DNA of 64,000 bases, from assembly GCF_900106535.1 (NCBI RefSeq), contig NZ_FNOH01000007.1, positions 1-64,000 of the forward strand, in the 5' to 3' direction. The notes beneath the pieces were generated by a model. The model did not search any database. It saw only the letters and a list, made by a program, of their open reading frames with translations, and had not been told where the DNA came from. This DNA comes from Myxococcus xanthus (lineage in GTDB: Bacteria; Myxococcota; Myxococcia; Myxococcales; Myxococcaceae). Position 1 is the stretch's first letter; the number at the start of each line of letters is the position of its first letter. Positions 42,877 through 53,914 of this stretch are shown in pieces. The translations under genes were made by a program, and so were the position numbers.

Positions 42877-44268
42877 ATGGCGGAAGCGTTCGACGTGGTG
42901 GTGATAGGGGCAGGCCCCGCGGGTGAGGTCGCCGGTGCGCGCGCCGCGGAGGCCGGGCTGTCAGTGGCGTTGGTGGAGCATGAGCTGCTCGGCGGCGAGT
43001 GCTCATACTGGGCCTGCATCCCCAGCAAGGCCTTGCTGCGCCCGAGCGAAGCGCGGTGGCTGGCGGAGCATGCCGCCGGCGTGCGCGAGAAGCTCCAGGA
43101 GGGCATCGACGCGCGTGCGGTGCTGGCCCACCGGGATTCGATGGTCAACAACTACCAGGACGACTCCCAGGTGAAGTGGGCCGAGAATGCGAAGCTGAAG
43201 GTGGTGCGGGGCACCGGCAAGCTCACTGGCCCTCGCAAGGTGCGTGTGGAGGACAAGGACGGCGCCGTGCGGGAGCTGGAGGCCCGAAAAGCCGTGGTGC
43301 TGGCCACCGGCAGCCATCCGCGCATCCCGGACATCCCGGGGCTGAAGGACGCCCAGCCCTGGGACAACCGCCAGGGCACTGCGGCGAGGCAGGTGCCCAA
43401 GCGGCTGGTGGTGCTGGGCGGCGGCGCGGTCGGGGTGGAGCTGGCCCAGGCGTGGCGCTCGCTGGGCTCCGAGGTGACGCTGGTGCAGCGCGGAAAGAGA
43501 TTGCTGTCCCGCGCGGAGCCCTTCGCCGGAGAGCAGGTGGCCCAGGCGCTGCGAGATGCCGGCGCGCGCGTGCTGCTTGGAATGAACGCGACGCGCGTCC
43601 AGCGGCCCGGCGGCAAGGGCGAGGTGACGGTGACGCTGTCCAATGGCGAGCAGGTCGTCGCGGACGAAATCCTGGTGGCCATGGGCCGCGTGCCCCGCAC
43701 GGAAGGAATCGGGCTGGAGACGGTGGGGCTCGTGGGCGGCAAGCCCGTGGAGGTGGATGACCAGCTCCGCGCGAAGGGCGTGGACGGCGGCTGGCTCTAC
43801 GCGTGCGGCGACACCAATGGCCGCAACCTCCTCACCCATATGGGCAAGTACCAGGCCCGCATGGTGGGCGACGTCATCGCGGGCAAGCAGGCAAGGGCCT
43901 GGGCGGACGCGAAGGCCACCCCGCAAGTCGTCTTCACCCACCCACAGGTGGCCAGCGTGGGCCTCACCGAGGCCAAGGCACGCGAGGCCGGGCTGCCGGT
44001 ACGCACGGTGGAGCAGCAACTCCAGGACGTGTCCGGCACCTCGCTGGTGGGCAAGGGCCTCACTGGCACCGTGAAGTGGGTGGTGGACGAGAAGCGCCGG
44101 GTGCTCGTGGGCGCCACGTTCACCGGGCCGGAGGTGGGAGAGATGCTCCATGCGGCCACCATCGCCGTGGCGGGGGAGGTGCCGCTCGACACGTTGTGGC
44201 ACGCGGTGCCGTCGTTCCCCACCATGAGCGAGGTGTGGTTGAAGCTGCTGGAGGCGTACGGCCTCTAG
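42877..44268 (+). CDS. Pyridine nucleotide-disulfide oxidoreductase (dihydrolipoamide dehydrogenase-like)
   Basis: A 463-residue flavoenzyme with FAD motif VIGAGPAGEVAG at the N-terminus, the redox pair CSYWAC in GGECSYWACIPSK near 42-54, a NAD(P) motif (LGGGAVGVELA) near 180, and YACGDTNG near 307. At the C-terminus, HAVPSFPTMSE replaces the standard HxxxxE His-Glu of lipoamide dehydrogenases. The family with CSYWAC is common in actinobacteria and myxobacteria and its substrate is not fixed. The ribosome site GAGGTGAAGG precedes the ATG. No lipoyl-domain gene is adjacent. Confidence 0.85.
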   Translation: MAEAFDVVVIGAGPAGEVAGARAAEAGLSVALVEHELLGGECSYWACIPSKALLRPSEARWLAEHAAGVREKLQEGIDARAVLAHRDSMVNNYQDDSQVKWAENAKLKVVRGTGKLTGPRKVRVEDKDGAVRELEARKAVVLATGSHPRIPDIPGLKDAQPWDNRQGTAARQVPKRLVVLGGGAVGVELAQAWRSLGSEVTLVQRGKRLLSRAEPFAGEQVAQALRDAGARVLLGMNATRVQRPGGKGEVTVTLSNGEQVVADEILVAMGRVPRTEGIGLETVGLVGGKPVEVDDQLRAKGVDGGWLYACGDTNGRNLLTHMGKYQARMVGDVIAGKQARAWADAKATPQVVFTHPQVASVGLTEAKAREAGLPVRTVEQQLQDVSGTSLVGKGLTGTVKWVVDEKRRVLVGATFTGPEVGEMLHAATIAVAGEVPLDTLWHAVPSFPTMSEVWLKLLEAYGL

Positions 44269-44343
44269 CGCGCCGCCCCCTCCGTTGCGTGCGCGGGGGT
44301 GGGCGTGGAATGGTGCCGCTGCCCACCCCACCCCACCCTACCG

Positions 44344-45618
44344 ATGACCGCCGTCGCCCCGGGGCCCTCCGGCTCCGAATCCCCCCCACCGGCCGCGGGT
44401 GAGGGGACATCCATTGGAGTGAGCGCGCGCTGGGCGCGCTGGGCCTGGTGGCTCGTGCTGGCCGTCCTGGCCGTGGCCGCCATCGCCGTGGGTCAGCATC
44501 CCCGCAGGGGCGTGGACTTCCGCGTCTACCTCATGGCGGCGGAGCGCTTCTGGGAAGCCACGGACATCTACCGCCTGTCCGACGGCCACATGCCGTTCAA
44601 GTACGCGCCCATCACCGCGCCGCTGTTCCTTCCCTTCACCCTGCTCCCCGCGCGCGCCGCCGTGGCCCTGTGGAACCTGGGCTCCATCGCCGCGCTCGCC
44701 GCCGTGGCCCGCCTCACCATGCGCGCCACGCCTTCGTCGGGGGAAGCCACGCCCTGGGCCTGGGCGCCCGCGCTGACGACGCTGGCCCTGCTGCCGGCCT
44801 TCACCTTCGAGCTGTTCTACGGCCAGGTGGACGCCGTCATCCTGTTGCTCATCCTCCTGTGCACGCTCGGCGCCGAACGCGGACAGGTGTGGCGCCCTGG
44901 CGCCGCCTTCGCCGTCGCCTTCCTGCTCAAGCCGCCCGCCGCCCTCGTCGGCCTCTTCTTCCTGTGGCGCCGGCACTGGCGCGTCATCGGCGCCACCGCC
45001 GTGGTGGGAGGGATTCTCACCCTGCCCACGCTCGCCCGCTACGGCTGGGACGGCACGCTGGTCCAATTCCAACTGTGGAGCGACACACTGGCGCGCACCA
45101 CGCCGCCCTGGGCGCTCCAGTCCAACACCCAGGGCCTGCCCACCGTACTGCTAGCGCTGGTGTACCCGCCCGACACCGTGGTGCCCCCCGGTGACATGTC
45201 GCTGGCGCAGGCCGTGGCGATGGTCCTCTTCGTCGCCGCCGTGGTGTGGGCAAGACCCGGGCCGGCGGACCTCATCGCCGTGTGTTGCCTGGGTGTCACC
45301 CTGCTGTCACCGCTGGCGTGGCGCGCGAACTACGTGCTGGCCTGGCCGTTGATCCGCGCCGCGGTGGAGAGCCGCCACCGGCCCAACCTGGTGCTGGTGG
45401 CGCTCATCGCCCTCACGGGTCTCCTGGTCTCTGACTCGGGACTGGGCGCGGAATGGAGCCGCCACGTCCTCCTGTGGCGCCCCTTCGCGCTCGTCTACAC
45501 CGGGTTGCTGATCGTCCTGCTGTCGCAGATGCGCCGCATGGGCGCACCGCGAGCGGTGGCGGACGCCGACGCCGTGTCACGCCTGCCACGTTGCTTTGGT
45601 GGCGGGCTCGCGCCGTGA
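44344..45618 (+). CDS. GT87-family membrane glycosyltransferase
   Basis: A 424-residue integral membrane protein with about ten hydrophobic segments (DUF2029/GT87 family). The conserved acidic start of the catalytic loop (GVDFRVYLMAAERF) lies near residues 55-68. Such enzymes transfer mannose or another sugar from a polyprenol-phosphate donor onto lipid or polysaccharide acceptors. The ATG at 44344 is preferred, since the sequence before it does not resemble a signal or membrane segment. The acceptor is unknown. Confidence 0.8.
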   Translation: MTAVAPGPSGSESPPPAAGEGTSIGVSARWARWAWWLVLAVLAVAAIAVGQHPRRGVDFRVYLMAAERFWEATDIYRLSDGHMPFKYAPITAPLFLPFTLLPARAAVALWNLGSIAALAAVARLTMRATPSSGEATPWAWAPALTTLALLPAFTFELFYGQVDAVILLLILLCTLGAERGQVWRPGAAFAVAFLLKPPAALVGLFFLWRRHWRVIGATAVVGGILTLPTLARYGWDGTLVQFQLWSDTLARTTPPWALQSNTQGLPTVLLALVYPPDTVVPPGDMSLAQAVAMVLFVAAVVWARPGPADLIAVCCLGVTLLSPLAWRANYVLAWPLIRAAVESRHRPNLVLVALIALTGLLVSDSGLGAEWSRHVLLWRPFALVYTGLLIVLLSQMRRMGAPRAVADADAVSRLPRCFGGGLAP

Positions 45619-45701
45619 CGCTTCCGTCAAGTTGATGGAAGCAAAGTGTCACGGGCCCCGGACAGGCCCGACACATGGCGTCGCTATATGCGCGTCCAGT
45701 C

Positions 45702-46484
45702 ATGTTCGAGACCTTCGACAGCGGCCCGGACGTCCAATCGGCGCGGCGGTTCGCGCTCTCCACTACGGCATCCGTCGCCGTGTTCGCGCTGATGGGCATC
45801 GCCGCCGTCACCGCTGCCGGCAAGGTGACGGAAGTCATCAAAGAGAAGAAGGGCACGGACGTGGTGTTCCGTCCGCCGCCCCCTCCTCCGCCGCCCCCCG
45901 TGGTCGAGGCGAAGCCGCCTCCTCCGCCCCCGCCTCCTCCCAAGCCAAAGCTGGCGCCCAAGCCCGCGCCGCCCGCCGCCGCGAAGGCGCCGCCGCCGGC
46001 CGCGCCCACCGTGGCGCCCGCGCCCATCGTCGTTCCCAAGGAAGTGCCGCTGGAGAAGCCGCCCGAGGCCGCGACGGAGACGGTGGCCGCCGCGCCCATC
46101 GCCGTGGGTGGCACCGGCGCGCTCGTTCCCGGCGGTGTGGTGGGCGGTGTCCCCGGCGGTGACACACTCGCCGGTGGTGGCGGTCGCGTCGCGCCCATCA
46201 ATCTCCCGGAGTCCGGCACGCCGCCGGAGCCCCTGTCCTCCAACCTCACGCCGGAATACCCCTCCGAGGCCCGCTCCAAGGGCCTGGAAGGCATGGTCAT
46301 CCTCAAGGGCGTGGTGGGCGTGGATGGCCGCGTCAGCCAGCTGAAGGTGATGCGCGGCGACGAGCCCTTCGCCAGCGCGGCCATGGCCGCCGCGAAGACG
46401 TGGCGCTTCAAGCCCGCAGTTGTCGGCGGTCAGCCCACCGCGGTGTTCCGCATCTTCAAGGTTCCGTTCCGTCTCAAGTCGTAA
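45702..46484 (+). CDS. tonB: TonB-family energy transducer
   Basis: A 260-residue protein: one N-terminal membrane anchor (SVAVFALMGIAAVTAA), a long proline-rich periplasmic spacer (residues about 56-90, mostly Pro with Lys and Ala), and a C-terminal TonB domain ending in the conserved TWRFKPA..FRIFKVPFRL pattern. It couples the ExbB/ExbD proton channel to outer-membrane receptors. ATG 45702 is chosen; an ATG at 45675 is in frame. It is the first gene of an energy-transducing cluster with its receptor downstream. Confidence 0.88.
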   Translation: MFETFDSGPDVQSARRFALSTTASVAVFALMGIAAVTAAGKVTEVIKEKKGTDVVFRPPPPPPPPPVVEAKPPPPPPPPPKPKLAPKPAPPAAAKAPPPAAPTVAPAPIVVPKEVPLEKPPEAATETVAAAPIAVGGTGALVPGGVVGGVPGGDTLAGGGGRVAPINLPESGTPPEPLSSNLTPEYPSEARSKGLEGMVILKGVVGVDGRVSQLKVMRGDEPFASAAMAAAKTWRFKPAVVGGQPTAVFRIFKVPFRLKS

Positions 46485-46529
46485 GCCGAAAACGCCTCAC
46501 CCGCACCTGCCCCCCAGGAGCAACCCGTC

Positions 46530-47282
46530 ATGAATTTCAATCTCAGGGACATCTACAACCACATGGGTGTGTTCGCGCTGGGCATCGCGTGGACCCTCAT
46601 CCTCTTCGCCGTCGCGTCCCTCGCGGTGTTCTTCGAACGCCTCTTCGTCTTCTTCCGCTCGCGCTCCATCTCCAAGCAATTCGCGTCCCGCGCCGGTCCG
46701 CTCCTCACCCAGCACCAGCACGAGGCGCTGGTGAAGGAGGCGGAGGCCACCAAGGGCAGCCACCTGGCCATGCTGCTGGGCGGTGGCATGAAGCACTTCC
46801 TCGCGAAGTCCCGCGTGCCGGCCGGCAAGCTGGGCCCGGTGGAGCTCACGCGCCGTGAGCTGGTCCGCATCAACGAGCGCGTCAGCGCCGACGTGCGCCG
46901 CGGCATGTCCGTGCTCGCCACCGTCGGCTCGGTGGCGCCCTTCGTCGGTCTGCTCGGCACGGTGGTGGGCATCATCGAGGCCTTCTCCGGCATCGCCAAG
47001 GAGGGCTCCGGCGGCCTGGGCGCGGTGTCCGCCGGTATCGCCGAGGCGCTCGTCGTCACGGCGCTGGGTCTGCTCGTCGCCATCCCCGCGGTGCTGATGT
47101 TCAACTTCCTCTCCACCCGCGCGGATTCGCTCCAGCTCTCCCTGGACGCCGCGCGGAGCGAGTTCATGGACTACCTGGAGGACCTGGGGCCGCAAAAGCC
47201 CGTGGCCACCAACGGCGCCGCGGTGGCCACGGGCCCGGAGCTGGCTGCTCGCAAGGAGTCCCGCGATGTCCACCCCGCGTAG
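46530..47282 (+). CDS. exbB: ExbB/TolQ proton channel protein
   Basis: A 250-residue three-span membrane protein. The conserved ExbB/TolQ features are GLLGTVVGIIEAF and a late helix with ITALG-type sequence (VVTALGLLVAIPAVLMFNFL). It forms the proton channel that powers TonB. AGGAG precedes the ATG. It lies 45 bases after tonB. Confidence 0.9.
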   Translation: MNFNLRDIYNHMGVFALGIAWTLILFAVASLAVFFERLFVFFRSRSISKQFASRAGPLLTQHQHEALVKEAEATKGSHLAMLLGGGMKHFLAKSRVPAGKLGPVELTRRELVRINERVSADVRRGMSVLATVGSVAPFVGLLGTVVGIIEAFSGIAKEGSGGLGAVSAGIAEALVVTALGLLVAIPAVLMFNFLSTRADSLQLSLDAARSEFMDYLEDLGPQKPVATNGAAVATGPELAARKESRDVHPA

Positions 47283-47673
47283 GAGCCTGACGCCGGAGAT
47301 GAACGTGACGCCCCTGGTGGACGTCGTGCTCGTCCTCCTCATCATCTTCATGGTCGTCACGCCCCAGATTGAGTCCGGCGCCGCGGTGGAGCTGCCCACG
47401 GCGACGAACCCGGACAAGGAGAACAAGGAGCTGACCCCCACCACGGTGAGCCTGTCCGCGACCGGGGCCTTCTTCCTGGACCGCAAGGAGCTCAAGCGCG
47501 ACGCGCTCATGGCCGAGCTGAAGGCCGTGCGCGCGAAGGACCCGGACTCGCCCGTGGTGCTCAAGGCCGACCGGGGCGTGCGCTACTCCGAGGTGCGCGG
47601 CCTCTTCAAGGCGATGCAGGAGCTGGGCTTCCCCGGCATCAACCTGCAGGTCGTCGACAAGCAGAAGAACTAG
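47266..47673 (+). CDS. exbD: ExbD/TolR biopolymer transport protein, first copy
   Basis: A 135-residue single-span protein. The membrane helix (MNVTPLVDVVLVLLIIFMVV) contains the essential aspartate near residue 18. Periplasmic residues form an ExbD domain. AAGGAG lies 8 bases before the ATG, which overlaps the exbB end by 17 bases. Confidence 0.9.
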   Translation: MSTPRRSLTPEMNVTPLVDVVLVLLIIFMVVTPQIESGAAVELPTATNPDKENKELTPTTVSLSATGAFFLDRKELKRDALMAELKAVRAKDPDSPVVLKADRGVRYSEVRGLFKAMQELGFPGINLQVVDKQKN

Positions 47674-47684
47674 GAGCGCACGCC

Positions 47685-48110
47685 ATGGCATTCGACCTCG
47701 GAGGCGGAAAGGGCAGCATCCGCCCGGCGATGAACGTGACGCCCCTGGTGGACGTCGTGCTCGTCCTCCTCATCATCTTCATGGTCGTCACCCCGCTGAT
47801 GACGAAGCAGATGTGGATGACGGTGCCCGCCAAGGGCGATGACCAGGAGGCCCCTCCGCCTCCTCCCGATGCAAAGCCACCGGTGGTCCTCACGGTGGAC
47901 AAGTCCGGCGTGCTGCGAATCAACCGGGAAGAAGTGCCCCGCGACCAAGTCGTGGCCCGGCTCCAGCGCATGCTCAACGCGCGCCCGGACAAGATTGTGT
48001 TCTTCGACGCCAGTGATGATGTGCCGTACGGCGCCGCCATGGACGTGCTGGACCTCGCGCGAGGCGGGGACATCACGGTCGGCGTGCTGCCGGACAAGCT
48101 CGCGGATTGA
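47685..48110 (+). CDS. exbD: ExbD/TolR biopolymer transport protein, second copy
   Basis: A 141-residue ExbD paralogue with nearly the same membrane helix (VTPLVDVVLVLLIIFMVV) as the preceding gene but a different periplasmic half (a Pro/Ala-rich insert). Two ExbD copies beside one ExbB suggest a heteromeric 5:1:1 complex. The ribosome site GGAG precedes the ATG. Confidence 0.9.
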   Translation: MAFDLGGGKGSIRPAMNVTPLVDVVLVLLIIFMVVTPLMTKQMWMTVPAKGDDQEAPPPPPDAKPPVVLTVDKSGVLRINREEVPRDQVVARLQRMLNARPDKIVFFDASDDVPYGAAMDVLDLARGGDITVGVLPDKLAD

Positions 48111-48229
48111 TGCAGTGCCGCGGCGGACCGTGACACCAAGTTTGCGGTCCGCCGCCTGAATCGTCACAGCCCCTTCATCCAGATGCCATGCGTGTCGCGT
48201 TCTCTACGCGCACCTCGGCAAGGAGTGTC

Positions 48230-51200
48230 GTGTTGTCTCGCACTGCCCCCTTGCGCGCCATTCTGGCTGCGCTTGTCATGACAGCTACGCCCGTGTTCGC
48301 ACAGGCGCCCGGCGTTCCGGGCTCGGCTCCCGCTCCCGCGGTCGACCCCGTCACGCAACCTCTTCCCCCATCCGAGGAAACCCAACCGTCGCAGCCGACT
48401 GACACCGCGACGCAGCCGTCTGGAATTGCCGCTCCGCCCGCCGTGGGTGATCCTTCCACGCAGCAGCCCGGCACCGAGTCCGCGCCCACCGCGCAGCAGC
48501 CGGGCGTCACGCCCGCGCCCACCGCGCAGCAGCCGGGCACTGAACCTGCCCCCACCGCGCAGCAGCCCGGAACCGAGGCCGCGCCTACCGCGCAGCAGCC
48601 GGGCGTCACGCCCGCGCCCACCGCGCAGCAGCCGGGCACTGAACCTGCCCCCACCGCGCAGCAGCCCGCGGCGCCGGCCGATGAGTCCATGGAGGGCATA
48701 AGCGACGAGGCGATGCTGGCCGAGTCCGCCGTGCCGCCCCCGGGCTTCACCGGCATCTACGGCCGCGTGACGGACGAAGCCAACGGAGAGGGCCTCATCG
48801 AGGCCACCGTGAAGGTCGTGGCGGGCGCCCAGAAGCAGGTGCTCACCGACCTGGATGGCTTCTACCGGGTCGCGCTGCCGCCCGGGAAGTACGACCTGCG
48901 CGTCTTCTATGACGTCTACCAGGGCCGCCGCATCACCGGCGTCGTGGTGACGAAGGGCAAGGCGACGAAGCTGGACGTCGCGCTCGGCGCGGACGAAGGC
49001 GCGGTGCAGGAAGTCGTCGTCGAGGCCCGCGCGGACCGCCGGGCCGAGGGCGCGCTGCTCCAGGAGCGCAAGAAGGCCGCCGCCGTTTCGGACGCCATCA
49101 GCGCGCAGGAAATCGCGCGCACGCCGGACTCCAGCGCCTCCGACGCGGTGAAGCGCGTGGTGAGCGCCACGGTGGTGGACGGCCGCTACGTGCTGCTGCG
49201 CGGCCTGGGTGGCCGCTACAGCACCACGCTGCTCAACGGCGCGCTGCTGCCCAGCACCGAGCCGGACGAGCCCAGCGTCCCGCTGGACATCTTCCCCACC
49301 AGCCTCCTCGCCAACCTCAACGTAGTGAAGAGCTACACACCGGACCTCCCCGGCACCTTCGCCGGCGGCACGCTGCTCATCGAAACCAACTCCTACCCGA
49401 GCGAGTTCGAGCTCAAGCCGCGCATCAGCCTGGCCGGCGACTCCGAGACGACGTTCCGCGAGCGCAACAGCCAGGCCCAGGGCGGCTTCGGTGAGAACCT
49501 GGGCTTCCCCAGCGGGAGCCGCCAGCTCCCCAACGCGATTCCGCGCGACAGCGGCCTGGGGATGTCGGGTGAGTCCAGCGACGTGCTGGAGCAGCAGTAC
49601 CGCAGCTTCCCCAACATCTGGCAGGCGCGCCGCACCACCGCGCTGCCCAACATGGGCCTGGGCGTGTCCATGGGCGACACCCTGCGCTTCGGCAACAGCC
49701 GGCTGGGCTACCTGGCCAGCGCCAACTACGGTCACCGCGACGGCGTGCAGGAGGGCACCTTCGCCCGTGTCGACCGCGACGAGACGGGCGCGCTCAACGC
49801 CCGCGACGCGGCCCGCAGCACGCAGGGCTTCGAGACGGCCAGCCTCAGCGGCCTGGGCAGCGTCGGCTTCCAGTTGGACCGCGACAACGAGCTGACCTGG
49901 TTCGGCCTCTACACCCGCGGCACCGACACCCGCACGTTCACCGCGCGCGGCAGCAACATCGTCCGCGGTGAGAGCTACGAGAGCACGCGCCTGCAGTTCG
50001 TCAGCCGGCAGCTCTTCTTCAACCAGCTCCGAGGCTTCCACCGCCTGGGTCTGCTGGGGGACGCGGAGCTGGATTGGCAGGCCAACCTGTCCCGCGTGGA
50101 CCGCGACGAGCCCGACACCCGCGACACCCTCTACAGCGACAACCTCTCCGCGCCGTCGGGCACGCCCACCTTCCCCAACCAGCCCAACAGCGGCGAGCGC
50201 TTCTTCGCCGAACTGGGCGAGACGTCCACGGGCGGCAGCGTCAACGTCACCGTTCCCCTCTCCGCCGTCCGGCTGAAGGTGGGCGGGCTCACCCAGGTGT
50301 CCTTCCGTGACTTCGGTGCCCGCCGCTTCCGCTACCTGCTGGGCACCACGCCGGTGGACCGCACGCTCCCCCCCGAGCAGCTCTTCGCCCCGGAGAACCT
50401 GGGCACCGGCATCCGCGTGCGCGAGAACACCCGGCCGGACGATGCCTATGACGCGTACCTGGGCATCTTCGCCGGCTATGCGTCCGCGGACGTCCAGCCG
50501 ACGGACGCCCTCCGCCTGGTGGGCGGCCTGCGCGTGGAGTCCTCCACCCAGCAGCTCACGCTGAAGGACCCGTTCACCGGCGCCTCCGGCACGGAGAACC
50601 GCTCCGAGTACATGAACCTGCTGCCGGCCTTCAACGCCATCTACGCGCTGACGCCCACCGTGAATGTGCGCGCCGGCTACAGCTACACGCTGGCGCGGCC
50701 CACCTTCCGCGAGCTGGCGCCGTTCATCTACTTCGACTTCGTGCGCCGCCGGAACGTGTCCGGCAACCCGGACCTGCTCCAGACGCGCATCCACAACATC
50801 GACGCGCGCGTCGAGTGGTTCGCGGGTGAGAACGAAGTCCTGGCCGCCAGCGCCTTCTACAAGCGCTTCCAGGACCCCATCGAGCGCGTCATCCGCAACC
50901 CCGAGTCGGGGGACCTCAGCTTCGAGAACGCCGCGGGTGCCAACACCTACGGACTGGAGCTGGAGGCGCGCGCGTCGCTCGCCCGCCTCACGGAGACGCT
51001 GAAGGCCGTGCGCGTGGGCGCCAACCTCACGCTCATCCAGTCCGACGTGGACCTGGGTGACCCCAACGTGGTGGGCGCGCAGACGAACCGGAACCGTCCC
51101 CTCCAGGGCCAGTCCCCGTACGTCATCAACCTCAACGTCGGCTACTCGCGCCCCGAAAGCGGCACCGAGCTGACCGTCCTCTACAACGTGTATGGCCGCC

Positions 51201-51418
51201 GCATCAGCGAAGTGGGCGTCCAGGGCCTGCCGGACATCTACGAAGTGCCCTTCCACCGCGTGGACATCTCGCTGACCCAGCAGCTCGGCTCGGCGCAGCT
51301 CAAGCTCACCGCGGCCAACCTCCTCAACTCGAGCGTCACCCTCCGCCAGGAGTCGGTGGACGTGCAGACGTACAAACCCGGCGTCGCCTTCAGCGCGTCG
51401 CTGGGCTGGTCCCTCTAA
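48230..51418 (+). CDS. TonB-dependent receptor with carboxypeptidase-like plug extension
   Basis: An outer-membrane receptor of about 1062 residues. A GTG at 48230 with AAGGAG upstream gives a classic signal peptide ([19 protein letters not shown]). An ATG at 48188 is possible. Next comes a Pro/Gln-rich repeat region (about 86-150), a carboxypeptidase-regulatory-like domain ([19 protein letters not shown]), a TonB-box-like EVVVEA, a plug, and a 22-strand barrel. The ligand is unknown; myxobacterial relatives often bind polymers. It is cotranscribed with the TonB genes in all likelihood. Confidence 0.87.
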   Translation: MLSRTAPLRAILAALVMTATPVFAQAPGVPGSAPAPAVDPVTQPLPPSEETQPSQPTDTATQPSGIAAPPAVGDPSTQQPGTESAPTAQQPGVTPAPTAQQPGTEPAPTAQQPGTEAAPTAQQPGVTPAPTAQQPGTEPAPTAQQPAAPADESMEGISDEAMLAESAVPPPGFTGIYGRVTDEANGEGLIEATVKVVAGAQKQVLTDLDGFYRVALPPGKYDLRVFYDVYQGRRITGVVVTKGKATKLDVALGADEGAVQEVVVEARADRRAEGALLQERKKAAAVSDAISAQEIARTPDSSASDAVKRVVSATVVDGRYVLLRGLGGRYSTTLLNGALLPSTEPDEPSVPLDIFPTSLLANLNVVKSYTPDLPGTFAGGTLLIETNSYPSEFELKPRISLAGDSETTFRERNSQAQGGFGENLGFPSGSRQLPNAIPRDSGLGMSGESSDVLEQQYRSFPNIWQARRTTALPNMGLGVSMGDTLRFGNSRLGYLASANYGHRDGVQEGTFARVDRDETGALNARDAARSTQGFETASLSGLGSVGFQLDRDNELTWFGLYTRGTDTRTFTARGSNIVRGESYESTRLQFVSRQLFFNQLRGFHRLGLLGDAELDWQANLSRVDRDEPDTRDTLYSDNLSAPSGTPTFPNQPNSGERFFAELGETSTGGSVNVTVPLSAVRLKVGGLTQVSFRDFGARRFRYLLGTTPVDRTLPPEQLFAPENLGTGIRVRENTRPDDAYDAYLGIFAGYASADVQPTDALRLVGGLRVESSTQQLTLKDPFTGASGTENRSEYMNLLPAFNAIYALTPTVNVRAGYSYTLARPTFRELAPFIYFDFVRRRNVSGNPDLLQTRIHNIDARVEWFAGENEVLAASAFYKRFQDPIERVIRNPESGDLSFENAAGANTYGLELEARASLARLTETLKAVRVGANLTLIQSDVDLGDPNVVGAQTNRNRPLQGQSPYVINLNVGYSRPESGTELTVLYNVYGRRISEVGVQGLPDIYEVPFHRVDISLTQQLGSAQLKLTAANLLNSSVTLRQESVDVQTYKPGVAFSASLGWSL
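48485..48679 (+). repeat. Six 33-base tandem repeats coding PTAQQPGxxxA
   Basis: Within the receptor gene six copies of an 11-residue unit run in register ([33 protein letters not shown], then again the first two, then a truncated copy). The first three and the next two are nearly identical in DNA as well, suggesting recent duplication of a 99-base block. Such tracts can vary in number between strains. Confidence 0.85.
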
Positions 51419-51439
51419 CCCGCAGAAGGAAGCACACCC

Positions 51440-52819
<1,380 letters not shown>

Positions 52820-52839
52820 CGTCCCCACGCAGAGCTGAG

Positions 52840-52874
52840 CCGGGCCCCTCCACCGAACGCGGGTGGGGGCCCGG
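52840..52874 (+). terminator. GC-rich hairpin ending the TonB cluster
   Basis: CCGGGCCCCTCCACC pairs with GGTGGGGGCCCGG over most of its length across a short loop (52840-52874), 20 bases beyond the lipoprotein stop. No strong T run follows. It likely ends the tonB transcript. Confidence 0.5.
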
Positions 52875-53084
52875 TCCCATGGCCCGGTCGAGTGCAGCGC
52901 GCGGAGGGGGGCTCCGGCGACGGCACCCGGCCGGGCCGTGGCCTTTGCAGGGCCTGGAGCCTGCTGGCGGCCCTGGGCCCCTCACCCCGCGCGGCACGCG
53001 CCCACGGGGTTGTCATCCCCGGTGGCTCCCCCAACGTTTCCGGTGGCGGGCTCGACTCCTGCCTGCCCAGGAGGAGCCACCGTC

Positions 53085-53903
53085 ATGCGTGACACGATTC
53101 AGCAGCCAGGAGCCCGCTTTCCCGCTGTGTCTCCACGTGGCGGACGCCTCGGGAGCCAGAGGTGGCGACGGCCCGGCCGCGGCCCTCAGCGCACCTCGGA
53201 GGAGCGCCTTCCGCAGCTCGTCTCCGCGCTCGCTGGCGGCGCCCTGCTCACGCTGGGCCTCCGGCGAGGCAAGCTGGGCGGCGTGGCCATGGCCCTGGCC
53301 GGCGGCGGCCTGCTCTTCCGCGGCACCCGGACCGAGCAGGAGCCCCACGTCCACAAGCACGGCGTCGTCGTCCGGAAGCTCCGCCGGCAACGTGGCCGGG
53401 ACGCCACCGTCGAACTGACGGTGCTCCAGCGCTCCATCACCATCCAAGGCGCGCCGGAGGCGCTGTATCGCCGCTGGTGCGACGCGGAGACGCTCAACCA
53501 GGTGATGGGACACTTCGCCGACGTCACCTCCTCTGGCGAGAGCCTGCAGCACTGGAAGGTGCCGGGCGTGCTCGGCAAGGAGCTCGAATGGGACGCGGAG
53601 GTGGTGGAGGAGCACCCCGGTGAGCTGCTGAGCTGGCGCTCCGTGGGGGACACGGCCCTGCCCAACGAAGGCTGGGTGCGCTTCCGACCCGCGCCGCGGG
53701 ACTGGGGCACGGCGGTGACGCTCCGCTTCGTCTTCGACCCGCCGGGCGGCGTCGTGGGCGAGAAGGCCGTGCAGTTGCTCGGCGCCGTGCCCGCCGCGCT
53801 CGCGCTCAAGGCCCTCAAGCGATTCAAGAGCCTCGTCGAGACGGGCGAGATTCCCACCACCCGGCCCAACCCCGCCGCTCGCGAGGGCGGCTACTCCTCC
53901 TGA
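53085..53903 (+). CDS. SRPBCC-domain protein with N-terminal membrane hairpin
   Basis: A 272-residue protein. Residues about 40-85 form two short hydrophobic segments (LVSALAGGALLTLGL; LGGVAMALAGGGLLF), a DUF2892-like hairpin. The C-terminal part is a START/polyketide-cyclase SRPBCC domain (ITIQGAPEALYRRWCDAETL...). GGAGGAG precedes ATG 53085. It is followed 12 bases later by an alcohol dehydrogenase, a pairing also common elsewhere and linked to stress tolerance. The ligand is unknown. Confidence 0.8.
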   Translation: MRDTIQQPGARFPAVSPRGGRLGSQRWRRPGRGPQRTSEERLPQLVSALAGGALLTLGLRRGKLGGVAMALAGGGLLFRGTRTEQEPHVHKHGVVVRKLRRQRGRDATVELTVLQRSITIQGAPEALYRRWCDAETLNQVMGHFADVTSSGESLQHWKVPGVLGKELEWDAEVVEEHPGELLSWRSVGDTALPNEGWVRFRPAPRDWGTAVTLRFVFDPPGGVVGEKAVQLLGAVPAALALKALKRFKSLVETGEIPTTRPNPAAREGGYSS

Positions 53904-53914
53904 GGAACCTGCCC

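Noticed and set aside
48467..48680. CRISPR-like array
   Set aside because: The repeats are in frame within a receptor gene, have no spacers and lack palindromic structure.
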